A DNA stretch of 64,000 nucleotides from Emiliania huxleyi CCMP1516. Its lineage: Eukaryota; Haptophyta; Isochrysidales; Noelaerhabdaceae. The DNA lies in assembly GCF_000372725.1 (NCBI RefSeq), contig NW_005197128.1, positions 93,125 to 157,124 of the forward strand, written 5' to 3'. A program made the position numbers and the translations under genes. Below, one piece after another: positions 10,457 through 20,142 of the stretch. A model generated the notes under the pieces. It was not told the DNA's origin, did not search any database, and worked only from the letters and a program-made list of their open reading frames with translations. Within the stretch, counting starts at the first letter, position 1. Every line of letters begins with the position of its first letter.

Positions 10457-11050
10457 AGACCCAGACGCGCTGGCTGCTTTTTCTCCATGGAAGATGGATA
10501 GAAAAAGCCGAGCAACACATCCTTCACAACAGGGGGACGATTTCGCCACTGCGAAAGAGATGAGAGCGGTCCTCGCGGCCGCGCTGCGGGTCGGTGTTGC
10601 CCGCTCGCCGGTCGCGTCGGTGTCGCCTGAGTGCTGAGAGCTGAGTGTTGACCTGTTTGTCGCGACGGCCCCGACGCTCCGGCCTGGCTCCGGCCTCCCC
10701 GCGGCGCCCCAGCCCCCACAGCGGGACACGCCGCACAGCCGCGCTCCGCTCTCCGCGGGCCACATAACATACCTGGGCGCAGCAGCCTGCCAGACACTGC
10801 CTCTCCCGACAGGCGACAGCCGACTCCCCGCGCAGCTCTGACCTCTGTCGCTACTAGAGAGACAGGTTCGGCACCGGGCACCGCCTCGGTATACAAAATG
10901 CGCCTGCGGGCGGACCCTCACAGATGACAGAGAACACAGTGTGTCACAGAGAGAATAAAGATATAAAACTGAATAAAACGGGTTGCACCCGGCGGCACGG
11001 GGGCAGGCGCGGGCCTCCTACTGAGGTGGGTGTGAGTCGATGGGAGAATT
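10457..11050. repeat. Direct repeat, copy 1 (about 594 bp)
   Basis: This segment is repeated almost exactly at 11286-11886. Differences include a rearranged stretch near 10608-10640 and a missing tgcc near 10790. Both copies end at gggagaatt, and the motif agaattatcc follows the first copy and recurs 30 bp after the second, which suggests duplication at a short homology. Minus-strand frames run through it but show no known domain. Confidence 0.85.
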
Positions 11051-11285
11051 ATCCAGTTTTTAGGTAGGTAGGTAGTAAGGTGAAGAACAGCCAGGCTCGG
11101 ACTGGACACCAACGCGGTATGGGTGGACGCTGGACAGATGATGACGACACGCACGAGCGACACACAGACACAAACAAGCTCACAAGACACACAGCCAGAT
11201 GGCTGCCACACACCCTGAGTCGGCAAACACATAACTCAAGGCCACATCCTCCCTGTCGCCCCCCCCAGCACTCCACGGTGCCAAG

Positions 11286-11886
11286 AGACCCAGACGCGCT
11301 GGCTGCTTTTTCTCCATGGAAGATGGATAGAAAAAGCCGAGCAACACATCCTTCACAACAGGGGGACGATTTCGCCACTGCGAAAGAGATGAGAGCGGTC
11401 CTCGCGGCCGCGCTGCGGGTCGGTGTTGCCCGCTCGCGTTGGTGTGGGTCGCCTTTGAGTCGGCTGTGAGAGCTGAGTGTTGACCTGTTTGTCGCGACGG
11501 CCCCGACGCTCCGGCCTGGCTCCGGCCTCCCCGCGGCGCCCCAGCCCCCACAGCGGGACACGCCGCACAGCCGCGCTCCGCTCTCCGCGGGCCACATAAC
11601 ATACCTGGGCGCAGCAGCCTGCCTGCCAGACACTGCCTCTCCCGACAGGCGACAGCCGACTCCCCGCGCAGCTCTGACCTCTGTCGCTACTAGAGAGACA
11701 GGTTCGGCACCGGGCACCGCCTCGGTATACAAAATGCGCCTGCGGGCGGACCCTCACAGATGACAGAGAACACAGTGTGTCACAGAGAGAATAAAGATAT
11801 AAAACTGAATAAAACGGGTTGCACCCGGCGGCACGGGGGCAGGCGCGGGCCTCCTACTGAGGTGGGTGTGAGTCGATGGGAGAATT
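11286..11886. repeat. Direct repeat, copy 2 (about 601 bp)
   Basis: This is the second copy of the block at 10457-11050, separated from it by 235 bp of unrelated sequence (11051-11285) that holds no supported gene. It ends 66 bp before the start codon of the Nudix-hydrolase gene, so the promoter of that gene probably lies in or beside duplicated DNA. Confidence 0.85.
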
Positions 11887-11952
11887 CGACATTCTTTTTC
11901 AGCACCGCCAGAAAAGAATTATCCGAGGGCGACTCTCTGCCGGAGTCTCTCC

Positions 11953-14390
11953 ATGACCGCGGAGCGGCCCTGGAGGGGCAAGCCGGTCACGCCAAGCTCG
12001 TACGTCGCCGACGACGGCGAGCTCCTTGAGCTTGACGCGGCGAACTTTTGCGCGGCTGGAGCGCTGCTCTGGCACGAGGTGAGCGGCGGAGAGCCGAGGA
12101 TGTTGCTCGCCGTCGAGAGGCGCGGCGAGACGACCGGCGCGAAGGCGAATTTCCTGGGTGGCAAGCGCGACTCCTGGGCTGAGACGCCTCGAGCGGTGGC
12201 CGCGCGAGAGTGCTGGGAGGAGACTGGTTATCTGCTCTCCTCTGCCGCACACGCCGCGATCGAGGGCGGCGCTAGGCCGGTGGCGTGGGCGCCGCAGTCC
12301 AAGTTCGCGCTCTTTCTGCATGAGCTGGGCCCGGAGGACGCGGACCTGGTCGCACGGATCAGCGCGCTGGGCGGGCCGCCGAACCTAGACGCGGAACACA
12401 CACCTAATTAGCGCAGAGTTGACGCAGAGTCGACTGTCTTCATGCGATGTCCCGAATAGACGGTAGTCGGTAGCCCTCGCCCTGACTCTGGTGTATGCAC
12501 GACGCAGGCCGCCGAACCCGTTGCACGACTCGACCCTCGAGCGAGTGGAGTCGGTGCCGCTGCGGTGCCTGCTCGACCCGCGCTGGCGGCGCGAGGAGCT
12601 GCACGCGTTCGCCGGGCTCCAGGCGGCGGCGATCCTGCCGGCGGTGCGGGCGCTGCTGGCGGATCGGGCTTGCGCCGACGCGGCAGCAGCGGCGGCGGCG
12701 GCAGCGACGGCGACGGCGACGGCGACGATTGAGGCGGCGGCGACGGCGGCGGCGGCGGCAGCGGCTTCTTCTGAGGGCTCGGCTGCTGATGAGCTCGTCG
12801 AAGCGCTCGCGGGTCTGAGCGTGGGCGAGAAGAAGAAGAAGAAGAAGAAGAAGAGCCGTGCCCCGCCTCCAGCAAAGCCATGCGAGAAGCCGTGGTCCTC
12901 GCTGTCTGCCTCTGAGCGAGAGCTGGCAGAGAGGCTCCGGTGTGTGCGCCGAGAGGATGCGGGAGATACAGACGCACACATACCCAACGGCACTTGAGGG
13001 GAGACGTAGTCGGCCGTTCTCGTACTCCTCTCTAGTCGTGTCCCTTGCACGCGGTGCTCTGAATACACGGCACAAGGCCGTACCCCCCCCCCGCCCCCGA
13101 CTCTGGTGTGTTCGCGACGCAGGTTCGTGCGCGGGACGTGGGGCGACGACCCAGAGGCCGATGGGCGCGACGGGTGCGAGGAGGACTGGAGCGACATCCC
13201 CTGGTCCTGGGGAGCTCGACCAGGCCGATCTCGGCTAGGTCTCGGCTCACCTCGCCGAACCTCGCCTAGGTCCTGGGCGGAGCTCGACCGGGCCGCTCTC
13301 TTGCCCACCGCCCTGGCGCTTGGCTTCGAGGAGCGGTCGTGGAAGGGAGGCGCGGCGGCCAAGCCGAGCCGCAAGGCGAGAGGCCGCCGGCCGAGAGCGA
13401 GACGGCCGCCGCTGCCGGGTGCCAGCGCGGTCGCTTGCCCGCTCCCCCTCTCAGCCTTCTCCGAACCTTGTCTGGCCCTTCCTGCAGGCGCCAACGCGGT
13501 CGCTGGTCCGCTCCTTGGCCTCGACGGCGCCGCCCTCGAGCCCTCGCCGCAGCCGCGCTACTTGGCGGAGCCGCCGAGAGTGGGGCGACCTGCCGAGGCC
13601 CCTTCCATAAACCTTCTCGTTTTCCTTTAGGCGAGCCGCCGAGAGTGGCGCGACTTGCCCGACTGGATCGAGCTCAGCGATGAGCGCGGCAGGGGAGGAG
13701 GGCGGCCTTTCCCGCCCCTCGCAGACGACCCGCTCTTCCGAGACGGCGGCCCCGCCTTGCTCCCCTTCCTCCCTCCGGGCGGCGAGCCCGCCTGCTGCAG
13801 GGGGGCCGTCCTCGTCTGCCCCGGGGGCAACTACGAGTTCCTCCACCCGCGCGAGGGGGCTCCGATCGCGCGCTACTTCGCCGAGGCGCTCCCCCTGCCC
13901 GCGAGCCTTGCCGATCTGAAGAGACCTCTTTCATGCGCCCATCCGTGAACAGGCGCTCTCCTTGCGCGCGTACGTGCTGCGGTACCGCCTCCTCCCGAGG
14001 CGCTGCTTGCACCGGGCATGCGACGTTTCCTGGACATGTCCATGACCCGTCCCTGACATGTCCCGTAGGCACAGCTTGCACCAGGCGCACGACCTCCGCC
14101 GCCATCCCCTACCCCACGGTACCCGAACCCACCCTCCCCTACCCCACGGTATTTGCACTAGGCGCACGACGACCTCCGCCGCGCCGTGCAGTACGCGCGC
14201 ACGACAGCCAACGGCCCAAACAAGTGCCATGCCACAGCGGTTTCCCCGAGCCCTCCCTGACCTTTGTCGGCCCCTTGCTCCAGGTGGGCCGGTGCTCGCC
14301 ATCGGCTTCTCGGCGGGCGGACACCTCATCGCCACGGGGTGCGCCATGATCGGCGTGCCGGCGGCGGCGGAGAGGCCATCGGGAGGAGAG

Positions 14391-14432
<42 letters not shown>

Positions 14433-15193
14433 AGAGAGGGTGGCGGCGGCGGCGGCGAGGATGGCGGCGGCGTAGGCGGCGGCGGCGAGAAGGAGAGCGG
14501 CGATGGCCGAGCCGACGCCCAGGCGCTCATCTACCCTTGCATCTGCAACTCTGACGGCTGGCTGGACGAGGAGGAGAGCGGCTTCTGGCGAGAATAGCCG
14601 AGATGAGCCGAGATGAGCCGAGGTGAGCCGAGATGAGCCGAGGTTGTCCGAGAGGAGGAGGAGGAGAGCGGCGTCTGGCTCGCGGAGGCTGCGGAGGGCC
14701 CGCGGCGGCTGTCCACGACGCGTCCACGACACGCCGAGGACATGTCCGGCAGGCGGGCAGATGTTGCGACGGCGCAGGTGCGGTCTCTGCACAGCGCAAA
14801 GGAGCGGGTGGTGGCGGGGCCCCGTTTCGTCCGCCCGCCGCCCACCTTTCTGGTCGCGTCGACGAGCGACGACGTCTGCGCGCGCCTCCGCTCGACACGG
14901 ATTCATACCTCAGTGCGGGTGACCAAAGATCCATCCTCTAGGTCTGCCCGCCCGAGCTCGACACCGCGCCCTTTGTGGAGGCCGCCGAGCGGGCCGGCGC
15001 AAACGTCCATTACCTGTTGGGGGACTTCGGCGGGCACGGCTTCGGGCTGCGGAGGTTCTGGGCCGAGCCGTGCGTAGCTTGGATGCGCTCCCTCGGTTTT
15101 GGCGCGGCAGGGGCCGGGGAGAGAGGTGTTTCGGAGCTGAAAGAGGCGGAAGCGGTGGCCGTGACAGCAGCAGCAGCAGCGTGCGGCGGATGA
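11953..15193 (+). CDS. Nudix hydrolase fused to alpha/beta-hydrolase (fold-3 esterase-like)
   Basis: Twelve exons join in one frame (about 730 aa): 11953-12374, 12508-12939, 13123-13203, 13270-13418, 13488-13564, 13631-13885, 13953-14015, 14162-14213, 14284-14573, 14664-about 14687, 14778-14873, 14942-15193. Exon 1 carries a Nudix box ending AARECWEETGYL (pyrophosphatase catalytic helix), with Lys where the first Gly is usual. Exons 2-5 encode a linker with poly-Ala, poly-Lys and WSxLSxxE...LGFEERSW motifs common in algal proteins. Exons 6-12 encode an esterase: AVLVCPGGNYEF (oxyanion region), AIGFSAGGH (nucleophile Ser), FLVASTSDDVCP (Asp) and GGHGFGL (His), a complete triad. A (GGC)n tract inserts about 40 Gly-rich residues after the nucleophile. 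Whether Nudix and esterase halves form one mRNA or two genes needs cDNA. Most introns start with a copy of the next exon's first bases; donors are GC, GT and one GA. Confidence 0.7.
12375..12507 (+). repeat. Family-1 introner-like intron, copy A
   Basis: Intron 1 of the Nudix-hydrolase gene (GC-AG). Its 3' part, gccctcgccctgactctggt and on to the acceptor cgacgcag, matches four other introns in unrelated genes. The first bases, gccgccgaacc, repeat at the start of the next exon. Confidence 0.7.
12940..13122 (+). repeat. Family-1 introner-like intron, copy B
   Basis: Intron 2 of the Nudix-hydrolase gene (GT-AG). It shares gcacgcggtgctc, cggcacaaggccgtac and ccccgactctggtgtgttcg with the other family members and ends cgacgcag. 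Confidence 0.75.
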
Positions 15194-15935
15194 CGGCCTT
15201 AGAATGTGTTCACACCCCAACCCGCTCCTAGCTTGCAACTGCACGCACATGCACATGCACATGTGCATGCACAGGTCATGTGCATGTCGTGTGCACACCT
15301 GCACATGAAGAGTACCGTGTGGTTGTCCCTTTCTGCGTTTTGTGAGCTCCAGGGCGGCTCCACCTCCAGGGCCTCAACCAGGGCGCACGCACCTCATGAC
15401 ATCCTCTCACGACGATAGACTGCGCTCCGCCGTCGGTGTCGCGGGTTCTTTCGTTATACGAGCGTCATCTTGTATAGTGAACAGGCCGAGTTCTGCTGTC
15501 GAGCTGGAGCGTGGAGGCGCGCGCCAGGTCCTTTTCTCTTCTCTTCGCACATCAGTAAGTATTGGCAACAAGATGGCACTTCGTACATCATTCGCGGCGT
15601 CCCGACCCATCACAGCCGAGTGGTAGTGGATGACCAGATGCCGAGCTGCACTTGCTGTCTTGTTGCTGGCGAGCACTAGCCGCGGTACCGTAGCGCAGAG
15701 CTCCTCCATTCTCCAGCTCACCCACGGCGGGGCGTGCGTGCCTGCCTGTGGCGAACGCTCGAGGTGGCGAATCGCGGACGGATGGATGGATCCCTACCTT
15801 CCTTGCTTGCTCCTTGCGGAGGGGAGCAAGCATGGATCTTGGAAGGACGACAAGGGCACAAGGGAACGGGAGTGAGTGGGGGCGCATGCGACACGGAGAA
15901 GGGCTGGGCAGAAGCGTCATTTCTTTTCTCCCTGT
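15194..15935. other. Intergenic between hydrolase and F-box genes
   Basis: No supported gene. A cluster of self-complementary tgcacatg/catgtgca units lies at 15237-15305. The sequence becomes less GC-rich towards 15600-15900. Confidence 0.4.
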
Positions 15936-16033
15936 GTTAGTGCCAGTGCGCGCCAGTAAAAGAAAGAAACAAAACGGACAACCCAAGGGAGGGATGGGAG
16001 GACGGCACGCCGCCACCACACAGGGATTTTAAG
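15936..16033 (+). repeat. Dispersed ~100-bp sense repeat, copy 1
   Basis: It begins gtgttagtgccagtgcgcgc and contains gggatgggaggacggcacgc, then ccgccaccacacaggg and attttaag. Three other copies occur at 19468-19610, 19946-20053 (plus) and 60041-60150 (minus). This copy ends about 155 bp upstream of the F-box/WD40 start codon, in the same orientation as the gene. Confidence 0.85.
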
Positions 16034-16187
16034 CAGTTGTGGTGCTTTTTCTTTTTCCTGTGCAGGCGAGCGTCGAGCACGGAGCTAGTGCCTCGCCATC
16101 CTCGCAGGAGTCGATTAGGCGGCTCCGCCCTCAGCCGCGAGTACTCTACCCGACGACCAGCCTCAACGCGAGAAAAGCGATCGCACC

Positions 16188-17834
16188 ATGCAATTCTGCT
16201 CGCTCTTCGAGCTTCCCTCCGACGTGCTGCTGCACTCGCTCTCCTTCCTCCCGCTGCCGGACCTCGCCGCGCTGCGCTGCACCTCGCAGCGCGGGCGGCG
16301 GCTGGCGCTGAGGGCCGCTGCTAGTCCGATGTGGCGGGCGCGGCGCGGACATGCCTCCGCCCTCCGACTCGAGATGTGGCGGCGCGGCGCTTGCGACAAG
16401 CGCGCACTTGAGGGAGGCGCGTACGGTCGCGCGCATCGCCACGGTACGCTCGCCCGCTGCTGTGCCCTCACTGCCGCAGCGGCCGACACGACGGCGGGCC
16501 CGCTGCTGGCGTCGGCCGACGACTCGGGCGCGGTGGTCGTGTGGGAGACACAGCGCAGGCTCGCGGGCGTCGCCACATTGCGCCACGGCCGGCCGGTGCG
16601 CAGCCTCGCGCTGGACGGGCAATCTTGGGGAATCTCAGATCTCGTGTGATCTCGGGCCTTCCTGCAGGTGCGCTGCCTCGCGCTGGACGGACGCGAGACT
16701 CTCGCGAGCGGCTGTGCGGACGGGAGCCTGTGGCTGTGGGCGATTCCTCCGGCAGGGGGGCGACGCACGGCGAGCGCGGCGCAGAAGAGTGAGGGGCAGG
16801 AGGAGAGCGAACCTAGAGGCTGAGCACACATCTTTGTCTTCCGACTCGAGCGGACACGCAGTCAGCTGTATTCGTTGTATTTGCAGCCCTTGTATCCACA
16901 CGGTGCTCCAATGCATTGAGCGAGACCGTACTCCCGCCCAGACTCTGGTGTCTTCACACTGCAGGAGAGCGACGCCGGGCGGACGCGTCGCCGGCCCCAT
17001 CCGACGCAGCTCACTGCGGGATCGGGCAGCTGGGTCGGCGCCGTCGGCTGGGTTGGCCGCTGCCGCCTCCTCAGCGCGGGAGCCGACAGGGAGCTGCGGC
17101 TGTGGGACACGTCTTCACATTTGTCCCAGCTGGCTTGGCGGGAGGGGGAGGAGGCAGCGGACGGGGAAAAGGAGGGGGCGGGCGGCTTGGGCTCGCAGCT
17201 GTCGCCGCCGGCCGCCGCCTCGCCTGTCGCCGCCACCCGCGCCCACTCTCGCCCCGTCGTTGCGCTCGCGGCAAAGGGAGCGGGAGCGGGTGGGCTGCCT
17301 GCGCCGCCGCTCGCTCTGACAGGCTCCTCCGACGGCACTGTCGCCCTGTGGGAGATGGCGGCCGACGGACTTCGCCGCACGCGCACGCTGCTGCGCTCGG
17401 ACGCGGCGGTGGCGGACGTCGTCTGGCACGATGGCGGGGGAGGCGGCGGCGGCGCGGTGTCGAGTGCGAGCGGGTGTTGCGCGGCGGGGTCGACGGCGGC
17501 AGGGACGGTGCGGCTGTGGGACCTGCGGCTGCGCAGCGCGGCCGTCTGCTCGCTCGAGGCGGGGCGCGGGCTCGCGGACGCGCTCGCGCTCTCGGGCGAT
17601 GCGCTCTTCGCGGCGGGCGGCGGCGGCGACCGCGCCGACCGCAGCGTCGCTGTGTGGGACTTGCGGCAGCGGAGGCTCGTCGCGCGCCTCGCGGGCCACC
17701 TCGGCGCCGTGACGGCTCTCGCCTCGGTCGGGCCCGAGGGCGTCGCCTCCGCCGACGCGGCGGGCAGCGTGAGGAGCTGGAGCATCGCGCGCGCGTATGA
17801 GCGGGCTGTGCCGGCGGAGTTCGGAGAGGAGTGA
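16188..17834 (+). CDS. F-box/WD40-repeat protein
   Basis: Three exons (16188-16595, 16668-16802, 16965-17834) give 470 aa in one frame. The N-terminus MQFCSLFELPSDVLLHSLSF followed by LPLPDLAALRCTS is an F-box, which binds Skp1 in SCF ubiquitin ligases. WD40 blades follow: LASADDSGAVVVWE, LASGCADGSLWLW, LLSAGADRELRLWD, ALTGSSDGTVALWE, AAGTVRLWDL, SVAVWDLRQ and ASADAAGSVRSW. The expected role is substrate recognition for ubiquitination. Intron 1 (72 bp, GT-AG) begins gtgcgcagcctcgcgctgga, and exon 2 begins with the same stretch bar one base. Intron 2 belongs to intron family 1 and needs a GA donor (gagagcgaac / exon 3 gagagcgacg) to keep the frame. A sense copy of the dispersed ~100-bp repeat lies just upstream. 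Confidence 0.82.
16803..16964 (+). repeat. Family-1 introner-like intron, copy C
   Basis: Intron 2 of the F-box/WD40 gene. It shares gtattcgttgtatttgcagc, cacggtgctc, gagcgagaccgtactcccgc and gactctggtgtcttc with copies B, D and E. The donor dinucleotide is GA if the splice follows the flanking direct repeat. Confidence 0.75.
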
Positions 17835-18085
17835 TCTGCTTGCCGGGGTGGACTCGGTGAGAAGGTATGTCAGCCTGGTGCTGGTGCGGTGGTGGTGTCC
17901 TGGGTCGCTCTTACTGCTGTAACTCTCATAGTCCGGTAATACGTGTCCCAAAACTAAGCCAAACGTAACAGATCACACACAGTCGCCCTCTCGTCTGTTC
18001 TCTGCGCGGTTGTGGCTTGTGTTGTACGGTGTACCCTGGGCGCCACACATGCGATTATACGTGCAGGGCCGACGGATAGCCCCAT
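17835..18085. other. 3' flank of the F-box/WD40 gene
   Basis: No gene is supported. The sequence is less GC-rich than the coding region and precedes the hairpin that opens the Rep-like element. Confidence 0.4.
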
Positions 18086-18271
18086 GTGTCCTTTTAAAAA
18101 GATTTTTGTCCTAACTAAAAGGACAGGTTCATGAAGGGCGCCACGCGCCCCCGCTCGCCGGCCCAGTCGTACCTCCCGCACTCCACTTGCCCTTCGCGAC
18201 TTCCCCGTGCCCGGTGGTGCCGGGGGACGACAGTCGTGGCCTTGTTTTGGACGTTACGTGCCGCCGAAACT

Positions 18272-18356
18272 TGATCACCGATCACCGTCTGAATAAGTAA
18301 GTCCTATAGAACTCTCCAAAGGCCGGTGATCGGTGATCAGTGACCAGCCGGTGATC
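18272..18356. other. Stem-loop with ggtgatc iterons, origin-like
   Basis: tgatcaccgatcaccg at 18272-18287 and its exact reverse complement at 18324-18339 form a 16-bp stem with a 36-nt AT-richer loop. The heptamer ggtgatc occurs three times at 18326-18356. Iterons next to a hairpin are the usual layout of a Rep-recognised origin. The loop does not show the canonical CRESS-DNA nonanucleotide. Confidence 0.45.
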
Positions 18357-18382
18357 ATGCAGCTAGTGGGTGGTGCCCCGGC

Positions 18383-18819
18383 CGACGTGAGCGTCATCAA
18401 CCCGCCCGCAAGTACCACCTGACGTACGCCGCTCTCGGCCGCGGCGAGCTCTCGAATGAAGACGTGCTGAGCCAGCTCACCGCCAAGCGAGCGCATCAAA
18501 TGCCGCTCGCTACAACAATGGCACCCTCCCGCAGTACATGCCACGCATCTTCACCACCAACAGCCAGCTGACAGAGGAGGACCACATCCTTCCCCGAAGG
18601 CGCAACGCCAAGCAGCAGCACGCAATTGATCGCCGCTACCGCAAGATTAGTCCGCTGACAGAGCCGCTGCAGCGACTGGGACGCAAGCTCAAAACCGGGC
18701 GGGCTCATAGTGAAGAAGATGGTGAAGAGAGTGCTTGGGCGCGTGTCCAAAGGTGCCAAGCGGCCTGCAGCGCCCTCCTCCCAGGCTGCAGCCCCCCCCC
18801 CTACGCAAGCGGCAGGTGA
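18383..18819 (+). pseudogene. Broken Rep-like gene (endonuclease start and helicase end only)
   Basis: One frame encodes RKYHLTYAALGRGELSNEDV, which resembles motif I of rolling-circle Rep nucleases. A second frame, shifted by one base near 18496, encodes YNNGTLPQYMPRIFTTNSQL, then HAIDRRYRK, which resembles helicase motif C and the arginine-finger region of Rep superfamily-3 helicases. Everything between (Walker A and B, HUH and tyrosine motifs) is missing, so this is an internally deleted relic. The identification rests on short motifs and could be wrong. Confidence 0.4.
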
Positions 18820-19467
18820 TTGTAGACAGTGATGAGGACTAGCGGGCGTAAAGGACAAGCGGTTGCGGGTACGTCACCGGGTCGGTTTTGAATGTGTTGC
18901 TTGGGCTGGGTCGTGACCCCGCCGCCTGGAGGCTGTCAGGTGGACATGGTAGCATACCTCAATGCCCAGGAGAGGCTTGCAGAGAGCTCAATGGGAGCGA
19001 AAACGCGAGATCAAGGTGTCCTTTTGTAAAGGACAAGTCCTTTAAAAGTCATCGGCCTATCCGCCGATGCGCGATGCCCCTCCGTGCGCGTATAACACAA
19101 CTAACACATGCCACTGCCGCCTCCCGTAGTCCTACACACACCCCGTACTTTATCCATTATGTCTTAGGGAAGGGGCCGCAGACACTGACGCGGTCCTTAC
19201 GTGTATCCCTACGCGTCTTGGTCCCTAACTGCGGCGCCCGGCTTTCACGCCCAAACGAGCGGCGAACTGATGGCCCGCGGCGCCGCCCCAAAGCTGTCGG
19301 CTGGCTACTCGAGTAGAACGGCGCGCAGCTCGGCCAACGCAGGCTTATCAAATTGTTTCTATTTCTGTTATGTAGTGCGCGCCGTCCCGAAATTTCTTCT
19401 TTGTGGTGACAGAGTTGACCTACTAGTACGGATGCATGTAAATTCTTTTCGAGCGGTGTACCTGTGT

Positions 19468-19610
19468 TAGTGCCAGTGCGCGCCAGTCCCGTGCCAAAGA
19501 AAGAAAGAACACAGAACCCAAGGGAGGGATGGGAGGACGGCACGCCGCCACCACACAGGGATTTTAAGGAGAGGGGTGTGGTGCTAGCCGTCGCCCACCC
19601 TAACCCTTGG
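19468..19610 (+). repeat. Dispersed ~100-bp sense repeat, copy 2
   Basis: The copy begins gtgttagtgccagtgcgcgc and extends through gtgtggtgctagccgtcgcc to about 19610. It shares the segment ccgtcgcccaccct with the minus-strand copy at 60041-60150. Confidence 0.85.
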
Positions 19611-19813
19611 TCGTCTGCCTCTTTCTATCTCCCGAATAAATAAATAAATAGAGCAGTCATCTCCAGGGAGAGATGGGCGACGCACACGAACACAGAGGGA
19701 CCAGTGCGCACCCTCCCGCCCCGTGACCCGCCCCGCTCGCAGGGCGTGCAGCACACAGCAACACAAGACATATCTAGGCGCTGTGCGCCTCCTCGGGATT
19801 TCTGGGGAGGTAG

Positions 19814-19817
<4 letters not shown>

Positions 19818-19862
<45 letters not shown>

Positions 19863-19895
19863 CGCTCGCTCGCTCGCTCGAACGCGCGCGCGCGC
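19818..19895. repeat. (TG)n microsatellite with CTCG and CG tails
   Basis: About 42 bases of alternating T and G (19818-19860) run into ctcgctcgctcg and then cgcgcgcgcg. Simple sequence only. Confidence 0.95.
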
Positions 19896-19945
19896 GAGCG
19901 CGAGCAAGAGCGCGCGGGCGCTATGCGAGCCGCCTTTCTATCTCC

Positions 19946-20053
19946 CAAGAAAGAAAGAAAGAAAACGGGCAACCCAAGGGAGGGATGGGAGGACGGCACG
20001 CCGCCACCACACAGGGATTTTAAGAAGAGGGGTGTGGTGCGCTAGCCGTCGCG
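19946..20053 (+). repeat. Dispersed ~100-bp sense repeat, copy 3
   Basis: Starts at an aagaaagaaagaaag tract and carries the shared core gggatgggaggacggcacgc through gtgtggtgcgctagccgtcg. It ends about 90 bp upstream of the Der start codon, in the sense orientation. Confidence 0.85.
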
Positions 20054-20142
20054 CATCCCGTGCCCAGTGTGGCGCGGAAAATTTCTTTTCGAGAGCAGAT
20101 CTGCTCGTCGCTGGAGGCGCGCTCGTCGCCGCTCTGCTGATA

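Larger units (their letters stand above)
18086..19050. mobile_element. Possible replicon-derived insertion with hairpin ends
   Basis: The left end (18086-18124) folds into a hairpin with stem tgtcctttt/aaaaggaca. The right end (19018-19050) carries a related hairpin, tgtccttt/aaaggaca, followed by agtcctttaaaag. Between them lie a 16-bp perfect stem-loop with ggtgatc repeats and a broken Rep-like gene. This combination suggests an integrated rolling-circle-type replicon or a relative. The end hairpins are short, so the boundaries are tentative. Confidence 0.4.
19051..20142. other. Repeat-rich 5' region of the Der gene
   Basis: No gene is supported. It holds two copies of the dispersed sense repeat, a (TG)n tract with flanking (CTCG)n, and (AAAT)n near 19634. 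The motif aatttcttttcgag at about 20081 precedes the Der start; a similar aattcttttcgag lies at 19441. Confidence 0.5.

Noticed and set aside
10524-10921. Minus-strand frames repeated in both copies of the 0.6-kb duplication
   Set aside because: No domain, and the differences between the copies include changes that are not multiples of three, so no selection for coding is apparent.
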